A stretch of DNA of 64,000 nt, taken from NCBI GenBank assembly GCA_016648135.1, contig JADDOH010023066.1, forward strand, positions 118,529 through 182,528. Reading direction: 5' to 3'. This DNA comes from Agrypnia vestita. Lineage: Eukaryota; Arthropoda; Insecta; Trichoptera; Phryganeidae. This document shows, one piece after another, positions 56,629 to 64,000 of the stretch (positions are counted from its first letter, which is position 1; each line of letters opens with the position of its first letter). The position numbers were made by a program, and so were the translations under genes. The notes under the pieces are model-generated. The model did not search any database and was not told where the DNA came from. It was given only the letters and a program-made list of their open reading frames with translations.

Positions 56629-58854
56629 TTACAGCTCAATGCAATTACTCTCTAAAAATCGTAGTAACACTTTCAATACTTCCCGTCGGCAGTCTGTAAG
56701 CAAGAGCTGGATATTTGTAGGGAAAGGGACATTAAGATCTGCAAGATCCTGGAGTAGGGACTGAGTACCGACATTTAAAATGCAATTGAAAAACAAGTGG
56801 TTCAAATCCTCCTCCTCTTGTCCACACTCACAGATTGAGGAGTTAAGAACATGAATTTTTGCAAGGTGTAAGCGGATAGAGCAATGACCCAGACGCATTC
56901 GGCAAACCATTGAAGTCTCCCTCTTGCTCAATCTGATCCTGTGAAACCAGGTTCGAGATGGGATAAGTGGCTGAATAGCGGCGTAGTGTCGACCTTTTGA
57001 CATTTTAGTGAGGTCCCAATGAGACTGCCACTGAAGTGCGGCATCGTTTCTTGTAATATTGAAAAGATCGCTCACTGGAATAGTGGAAAATGTGGCATCC
57101 CCCTGTGAGATTGCATTTTTAGCCAGCGAGTCTACCATTTCATTACCAGGGATGCCTACATGACTCGGAATCCAAGCCAAAACAATTTCAAATTTATCCA
57201 AGGAAAGGTCGTGAATTATACTCCGAATTTCCATGCAGATCTGATCATCAGGGTGCCGAAAGGGGCTGGATTTAATTTTGAGCAGAGAACTTAAGGAATC
57301 TGAAAGAATAAGGCACTTCTTTGATTGTTTTGGTTTACATGATTTTAGCGCTTCTCGGATTGCCAAGCACTCAGCAGTAAAAATGGATGTCTCTTTAGGG
57401 AGTTGAAATATACCTTGGATACCATCATTTGGACAATAAAACGCAGCACCCGTACAGCCGGTTGCCTGGAGTTTGGATCCGTCAGTGAAAATTTGAGTCC
57501 AGCCATACCATTCTTTATTTATTATTTCAGAAAATATTCTCTTAGGGTTAGGAGTGAATTTGTCAATTCCCAAGGAAATGACTTTAGGGGAAAAAATGTG
57601 ATTAGAAAAAGGAAATTTGTAGATAGGGAGAACAGGGTTTGATTGAACTCGAGGGATGAAACTCCCCAATCTGGAGAAGCTCCGAGTCAAAAGAGGAGGA
57701 GTTTTGCCTTTCCAATATGCACTTGACTTTGTGAGATCAAGGAGGGATTGAGAAATAGCAAGAATAGGGTGGTTGGGGACCCTGAAACACTTTATAGTAA
57801 AATTGTCAGCTAAATATTGCCTTCTGATTGCGAGAGGGGGCTCCAATGTTTCCACCTGCAATGCATTAATCGGAGATGATCTCATGGCTCCAATAATCAA
57901 CCTCAAGCATTTTGACTGAATTTTGTCTAGTTTTATTCCTAAATATTTCGGAAGAGGATCAAGCAAAAAACTAGCATAATCTATATGGTTCCGGATAAAG
58001 GCATTATACATGAGTTTCAGAGTTAAAGGATGAGATCCCCACCATACACCTGATGTCGCACGGAGGAGGTTCAATTTCGTTTCGCACTTAGAGACCATGG
58101 AGTTTACTTGGGAGGCCCAATTTAATTTTCTATTGAAGATAATGCCTAAAAATTTTATTTCATTGGCGAGTGGGATACTGAAGCCATCAAATGTGACACA
58201 CGTCTGGGAAAAACGATGTTTTCTTGAGAAAACTATGGCCTGACTTTTTGAGGGGGCCATTTCGAGTCCATTGGAGATAAGCCAGGAGTTGAGCCCCGAG
58301 AGAGCTCTAGCAAGCTTCTTTAAAGCAACATGTATATCCTTATCAGAGCAGTAAATTGCTATGTCATCCGCGTATTGGAGTATGGAGCATATCTCTCGAA
58401 TGGACTCTTCAAGGTCAGCAGTAAATAAACTATACAGAAGGGGGCTGAGGACCGAACCTTGCGGGAGTCCCTTCCAAAGATTTCTGATTAATTTATGAGA
58501 CGGACCATCTATTAAGATCGTCCTTTCACATAAAATATTAAAGACTAGTTGTACTAATTTTAATGGAAGACCCAGTTTTATAAGCTTATATTTTAATAAG
58601 ATAGGGCTCACATTGTCATACGCACCACGAATGTCAATAAAGGCTGCTGCAGTACACTTACCGAGAGAAAGAGATATTCTAATATCTGAGGTAAGAATAC
58701 TCAGGTTGTCAAAAACAGATTTCTTTTTGCGAAAACCAAATTGAGAGGACGAAAGGAGTTCATTATGTTCTGCATACCAATCAATACGGTTTTTAATCAT
58801 ATGTTCAACCACCTTCGCATGCAAGAAGATAGGGCTATTGGGCGGTAAGAGCAT
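56629..58854 (-). pseudogene. I-like ORF2: reverse transcriptase, RNase H and Zn-knuckle part
   Basis: 741 open codons. RT blocks: SSQFGFRKKKSVFDNLSIL, AAAFIDIRGAYDNVS (Asp), GLPQGSVLSPLLYSLF and LQYADDIAIYC (catalytic YADD). RNase H: WTQIFTDGSKLQATGC (Asp), FTAECLAIREALKSC (Glu), LILSDSLSSLLKI (Asp), WIPSHVGIPGNEMVDSLAK (His...Asp). C-terminal CECGQEEEDLNHLFFNC is a CCHC-type knuckle. All catalytic residues of both domains are present, but the frame is detached from its upstream part. Confidence 0.93.
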
Positions 58855-59381
58855 CCAAAATCTGGGTCTTTATTTGGTTTTAGGATTGGGAGAACCAATT
58901 GGGCTTTCCATTCCTCAGGAATTTGTCCAGTTTCAAATATTTTATTAATGACAAATAAGTAATAATTTAAAGTGGAGGTGGGAAAATGTTGAATCATGAT
59001 ATAGGATATTTTATCCAGCCCGGGCGAGGAATTTTTAAGGTTTTGAAGAGGATAGGTTAATTCTTGAATAGCAAAAGGAGCATCCAACCAAGACGTGGGA
59101 CTTGAAAAATGAGTTAAAGATGGAGATTCACTGATATGAGGCACATGTGGAGGTGCCAGATTGTCAGCAAACACTCCTAGCCATAGATTGTTGGAAGACC
59201 GTTTAACGGAAGGAATAAAAGATGAGCGATACTTACGGATCATTGTCCATACAGTAGAAATAGGAGTAGTGGGGGATATAGAAGTACAAAACTGTTGCCA
59301 ACCCTTTCTTTTTTTCTTCCTTAAATTGTTTTTGGTTTGAGCCTGGATTTTTTTGACAACTAAGTAATTATCCATACTCAT
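58797..59381 (-). pseudogene. I-like ORF2: segment between endonuclease and RT
   Basis: Reads KKIQAQTKNNLRKKKRKGWQ, then NLAPPHVPHISESP and FETGQIPEEWKAQLVLPILK, PIALSSCMRR. The last is the start of the RT domain (IPxxWK...vlpIlKPnKd...yRPIaLSS). It is in a different frame from the downstream part, overlapping it near 58800-58854. Confidence 0.88.
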
Positions 59382-59527
59382 ATCTTTTTTGTAGGTAGAC
59401 GTAGCGATTTTACGCCTTCTTACGGCCTGGGTACATTCTTCATCCCACCAGGGGGGAGAGGCGGGGAATTTTGGGTTAGGGTTTGATTTTGGGATGCTTT
59501 TGTCTGCTGCATGTTGGATAATTGAAA

Positions 59528-60853
59528 TTATTGAGAAAATGTTGATTGAATTTCCTCAGAGGTAATATGCAAAGGGAGGGAAGCGGTAGAGGATTCTAGG
59601 AGTTTGCGGAAGTGGTTCCAATTTGCTTTTTTAAAATTAAATTTAGGAACTCTTTTTACAGGAGATTTGGATGATTTTGAGACAAATGAGAGGATTATAG
59701 GGAAATGGTCACTAGAGTGTGGATCTCCTAGTATTGACCAACTGGTTGACGCTGCTAAGGAATTGGAACAGATAGACAGATCCACCGCACTGGCTCGTTG
59801 AGACGGGGAACTGAACCTAGTGGGAGAGCCATCATTGAGGATAATTAGGTTATTATCGTCAATGAATGAAATAATATTAGTTCCAGATCGATCACAAAAC
59901 GCACTGCCCCATGACTGAGAGTGAGCATTGAGATCTCCAAGAATAAAAAAAGAAGAAGGAAGAAGAGAGATAACTGAGTTCCAAGCATCAATGTCGAATG
60001 TGCCATTGGGGGGGCAATATACTGAAACATATCCCACATCATTGACTTTAGCACCTACTATTTGGAATGAGGGAAAGGACGGAAGAGGGATTTGAGAAAA
60101 GGAAAAGGAATTTTTTATAAGTAGGGCTACTCCGCCCTTGCCGTCTGGACGGTCATCTCTGAGACAGGAGAATCCTGGGATCTTAAACAGATAGTTCTGC
60201 TTAAACCAGGTCTCTGATATTGCTGCTATATCTATATTGTAAGTTTTTAGTAGAGAAACTATTTCATGTTTATTACAAACAGCACTACGGCTGTTCCACT
60301 GAAGATTTGAACATCGGAGGCCATTATGAAGGGAGTTAAGGGATGAAATTATAGAAGCAGCGTTGGACGGTAAAGAATTGCTATTAGAAATTAAATTAAT
60401 GAGTATCATAAGTAAAGTCTGAATAAAAGAAGAATTTTCATTGCTAATGGCATTTGACAGGGGAGTAGATGGTGGAAGAGTAGGAGTTTTTGTTTGTTGG
60501 CTAATATTAGAAGTAATGACATTGGATGGGTTAGAACTATAAGAGAACAGTTGATCATTATGTCCTTGTCTGTCATATCCCGGAGAGCTAGGAACTTTTG
60601 ATTTAGGATTATGGTATACGGTTTTACGGAAAGAGGTAGCAGGAAGATTAGGTGTAAAGAGGCAACTCTGGGGAGTTTGAGTAACGGGAGGTTGAGATGA
60701 GACATTGGCAAATGATTTTTTGGAAATCGAGAAAATTTTGGATGCTTGAAAATATGATGCATTGTTGGCGGCCATATATTGTTTTATGTTTTTTTGTCTG
60801 GTTAATTCTGGACATGAAAAACTAGTCGCCGTATGATTACCTGAACAGTTCAC
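59528..60853 (-). pseudogene. I-like ORF1 C-terminus joined in frame to the ORF2 endonuclease
   Basis: 441 codons. The first third has a Cys/His knuckle (NCSGNHTATSFSC) and Ser/Pro-rich sequence, as in ORF1 tails. From about 60320 it continues without a stop into the APE-type endonuclease: LQWNSRSAVCNKHEIVSLL, IDIAAISETWFK (catalytic Glu), GKGGVALLIKN, ILGDLNAHSQSWG (Asp-Asn) and SSDHFPI (Asp-His). A single-base loss near the ORF2 start would explain the apparent fusion. Confidence 0.87.
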
Positions 60854-60902
60854 GCAGGTGGGGACATCGGGAGGATTTGGGCATTGATTGGTAAGATGAT
60901 TT

Positions 60903-61775
60903 TCACCGCATTTGAAGCATCGAGGAGATAGATCTACATGTCACCTTAGAGTGTCCATAGCGGAGACAATTATAACACTGAATGGTTGGGAAAGTGTACA
61001 GTTCTACCGGCAGAGAATTGTACAAGAGATATACGTGAGAAGGAAGGGTTTGGCCTTCAAAAGTGAGGACCACTGTTTGTGATGGTTTCCATGTGACAGT
61101 ACCAGAGGAAGTATCTTTATAGTTTAGGCGTCTAGCCTTTACAACTTTACCAATATTTTGTGAAGTAGAGATATACGAAATTATTTCTTCCTCTGAAAGA
61201 TCAACGGATATGCCACGTACGAGACCCAGGCGGGTAACATTAAAGGATGGAACGTAAGCTTTGAATTTATTATTTTGTGAGTTGCTAAAACTTGATACAA
61301 AATTGTTTGCCAAAGCTCCTGATTCAAATTCAACAGAGATTTTATATCTACCTTCTGCCTTAATACCATCTGGGCGAATGCCTTTTGTTTTTTGTTGCAA
61401 AATATGTTTACCAAAATCGATTGGGTGGAGTGTACCTCGTTCTGTTCTCTGAACATAGACCAGAAAAGGGGATACTGCTGAATCAGAGTACAACAGTTGA
61501 GGATGAGGAAGAGGACCCTGAGGAGCAGAAGAAGGCTCTAAAGCTGGGATTATTGAAGGCGTAGGGGAGATAGGAGGAGACGCAACGATGGTAGAGGGCT
61601 TAGGTCTTATTTTTGAAGATCTTTTTTCAATTTTCCTTTTTTTAAAAGCTGAAAAAGAGGAATCTTCTGAGGAATCCGAGTACTCCAAAGGAAGACGCGA
61701 TATTCCTCTTATGGTAGATGGTGAAGGATGAGGATCAGGGGGATCCGGAGGATCCGGAGGTCTTAAGTCCTCCAT
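60903..61775 (-). pseudogene. I-like ORF1 (RNA-binding, gag-like) N-terminal part
   Basis: 290 codons from an ATG: Pro-rich start (PPDPPDPPDPHPSPS), a basic segment (FKKRKIEKRSSKIRPKPS), an RRM/PRE-C2HC-like region and the knuckle CYNCLRYGHSKVTC. The frame is then lost, and more Cys-rich sequence continues in the next frame. ORF1 proteins of this group bind element RNA. Confidence 0.82.
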
Positions 61776-62444
61776 TAAGGATGTAGAAACGTAAATTCGT
61801 TAATATGCTACAATACAACAAAATATAAACTAAATACAAAGGGAAAAAAAGGTTATAAATATCTGTTTTATCCAAAATAAGTAATTATCCAAGAGAGCAA
61901 GCACAAACACAACTGTCACTTTGCAAACTTGCAACAATACTCCAGAGAATTTATACTTGCAAGTAAACAAAATTATGTAAATTGCTCAAATAATGATATA
62001 TTAGAAAAGCAAAATGCAGATGGCAAATTATTGTGTCGCACATAAGTATACGCCCATCCTTGTGTCCTGCGCATCGTTTTTGTAGGCAGATTTGAACTGA
62101 TCACAATGGAGTGAATTCAAATAGAAAAAGGAATAACTTGTTTTCAAAATTACATATTGTTTCCGGCGATCACTACTGCATACGCATATGATCTTTACAT
62201 TTTTGAGTTATAACAAGTACTGTACTGACTATTTTTAAAATATGAATACCTACTATTCATGTTTAGTATGTCTGACAAAGTGTAATACTGCTAGACATTA
62301 ATCGTTACAAAACAATCCTACCTATTCTATGCTGCGCTAATGTTGATTTTCGCGCAGTTACCTTTTCACTTTTTGATTTCCTTCTTCCGCTGATCAACAA
62401 TTAATCTCTTAAAAGATGTTCCGTGGCTTTCACGTCCGTTTAGA

Positions 62445-62610
62445 ATCTTCTGTGCAGTGTGTATCTGATTTCTCTGGCCGGCATTTCAGATCCCAATACT
62501 GGGTCCATCATCAAGTCTCATGACGCTGATGAGTTTATGTCATTCGGAGAAGTTGGATTCCCACGGCAGAAGAGCCCTGAAAACTCTACACAAAAGATAC
62601 ATTAAAATGT
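62445..62610. repeat. degraded inverted copy of the hammerhead-like repeat
   Basis: Minus-strand core tgatgatggacccagtattg then ggatctgaaatgccggcc. A weaker opposite copy follows (gctgatgagtttatg...attcgg, then cacggcagaag and ctgaaaactctacacaaaag). Same family as 22462-22690. Confidence 0.6.
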
Positions 62611-63439
62611 GAATAAGTCATATAATTTACCGTTTTATCAGATAGATTTTCAATCAATTGTGGGTTATTTCCCTCAAATTCTGTTTACGCATAGCTTATT
62701 TGAAACTATGGACTACAAACAATGGAATACTCACTGATTCATGTTTTTCAAAACGAATATGTACTAAAAGCCCGTTACTTTTATTACCTACTACTACTAC
62801 CATTAAAATCACTTTACTATTATGACAATGCTAACCATGTTTACTCTAAAAATGGCAAATTTGAATCTCCTAATTTTAAGTACCTATTTATGTAGTATTG
62901 ATGTTGCAGTCACTCCAGATGGCTGCATTATTTCTTTAGTATGTTGTGATATTTTAAATTACAACGAATGTTTAAAAAAATCATTGATATTCAAGCTCAA
63001 AACTCTTCTTAGAATAAATGTTTACTTTTCCACAACACTGTTATCAATATAAATTGTTAACACATAAATTGTAAAACCCAGTGGTGTTTGTCTACATCTT
63101 ATGGTATTTACTAATAAATTGGTTGTCATACTTTCACGAAAAAAAGCGAATTTGTGTTTTTATGCATTTTATATGCAATCATAACTGAAAAAAATCCTCA
63201 CTTCCCTTACAATGATTTTTTGTCTTTTCATTGATGGTTTAGTTCCTAATGCTGCATACTAGCGCGTTATTATTAAATGCATTGATAGTCTTTTCATAAA
63301 ATATTTGGGAAATGATTTTTTCCATTTCTTTCCATTCTAGAAAATTATAAATTCATATTTGCACTGAGAAAAGTATCTTTTAGGCCCTTAACATGAGTCC
63401 CAGTACATCACTTCGGCTTTTAGTATATTTACACCAATG

Positions 63440-63655
63440 CTTTGAATTCAGGCCCAATTTAATGTAAAGAAACCTCTCGGAAATAAGAGCAGAGTTTTAA
63501 TTCCGCTGGATCATCTAAAAGATCATCACTGTCCTCATAAAAATATAAATTATCACCCATTTGCCCTTGATATAGCCTTTAACTGCAACTAGCCGCCACA
63601 TTTCATCTAATGTTGATGTACTATTATTCTTCAGCTCCATGTTTATTTTAGACAT
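63440..63655 (-). other. unrecognised ORF-like stretch
   Basis: Minus strand: MELKNNSTSTLDEMWRLVAV in one frame, then MGDNLYFYEDSDDLLDDPAE and LKLCSYFREVSLH in another. Acidic and protein-like, but no family is recognised and the frames are offset. Could be an exon, or a transposon relic. It does not clearly resemble the missing MIOX N-terminus. Confidence 0.25.
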
Positions 63656-64000
63656 TTTCATTATTTGAAAGAATATTTTCATATTTGTGATATAAATTCA
63701 ACCAATATAAACATTGGAGTTTATTATGAACTTCATTGGTTTCTGTACACATCTTGTTTGCATAATTCCTAAATTGCATTAAAAAGAGGTTGAGAAAAAA
63801 AATGAACTAAGGAAAACATAATTAAATTATTCTATTTTTAATTTTTGAAGTTATTCATACAATAGTATTTATAGTACATCACTTATTGAAAGCTTTTCAT
63901 ATCATCAGCGTGGCAAATACAAATTTATATGTTTGAATCTATCTTTAGATGCATTACTACAAGTATTGTTATATTAGGTACATTCATACATTGTTTTTTT

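Larger units (their letters stand above)
56541..61990 (-). mobile_element. near full-length I-like non-LTR retrotransposon
   Basis: On the minus strand: ORF1-like protein, endonuclease, reverse transcriptase, RNase H and a 3' poly(A) (T run at 56541-56557 on the + strand). Domain order with an RNase H after RT fits the I/R1/LOA group; motifs suit the I clade. At least three frameshifts or stops break it. The 5' limit is uncertain and no target duplication was found. Confidence 0.85.
61991..64000. other. flank right of the retrotransposon, mostly unrecognised
   Basis: AT-rich. It holds the repeat at 62445-62610 and a minus-strand ORF-like stretch at about 63440-63640. No MIOX N-terminal exon or other gene was recognised up to the window end. 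Confidence 0.35.

Noticed and set aside
57403..57642. 79-codon + strand frame and other + frames in 57-61 kb
   Set aside because: Antisense to the I-like element's coding regions.

Overview
This is a eukaryotic window, AT-rich and intron-rich, crowded with insect-type transposable elements. Nothing bacterial or organellar is present. An insect or close arthropod is suggested by mariner, piggyBac, PIF/Harbinger, RTE-like and I-like elements, tRNA-derived SINEs, and genes whose proteins align to animal cytospin and inositol oxygenase. I cannot resolve the order.

Layout. (1) Bases 1-44060, + strand: one large multi-exon gene of the SPECC1L/cytospin-A family. Eighteen exons are well supported (150 to 44060) and two short ones are tentative (26362-26392, 26467-26501). 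The 5' part lies outside the window. The exons encode a long coiled coil, then an unusually long Ser-rich disordered linker dominated by one 1944-nt exon, then a C-terminal calponin-homology (CH) domain. A long AT-rich 3' UTR probably runs to a polyadenylation signal near 45774. (2) 45800-50490: intergenic sequence between two convergent genes. It holds a decayed Tigger/pogo element interrupted by a PIF/Harbinger element with five 42-bp tandem repeats, and most of an inverted-repeat element of unknown class. (3) 50683-54708, - strand: five 3' exons of myo-inositol oxygenase (MIOX), with all six iron-ligand residues of the family present. Its N-terminal exons were not found and are probably beyond base 64000. 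(4) 55944-61990: a hAT relic and a near full-length but broken I-like non-LTR retrotransposon (RNA-binding ORF1, endonuclease, reverse transcriptase, RNase H), both antisense to or upstream of MIOX. (5) 62000-64000: AT-rich sequence with one repeat copy and an unrecognised ORF-like stretch.

The introns of the cytospin gene hold most of the variety: an RTE-type pseudogene, a mariner copy nested in the centre of an inverted-repeat element, a CR1/L2-like RT fragment, a piggyBac relic with three copies of an 18-bp palindrome and a G-rich tract, and a foldback element whose centre holds 17 heat-shock-element half-sites in about 155 bp. There are also several foldback MITE families, repeats carrying a hammerhead-like CTGANGA...GAAAC core, SINEs and a Tigger relic ending 60 bp before a CH exon.

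The two host genes have no evident functional link: one crosslinks actin and microtubules, the other opens the myo-inositol ring. I found no convincing new biological system. The most unusual signals are the transposon-borne heat-shock-element array, the frame-neutral giant linker exon, and the hammerhead-like foldback repeats.
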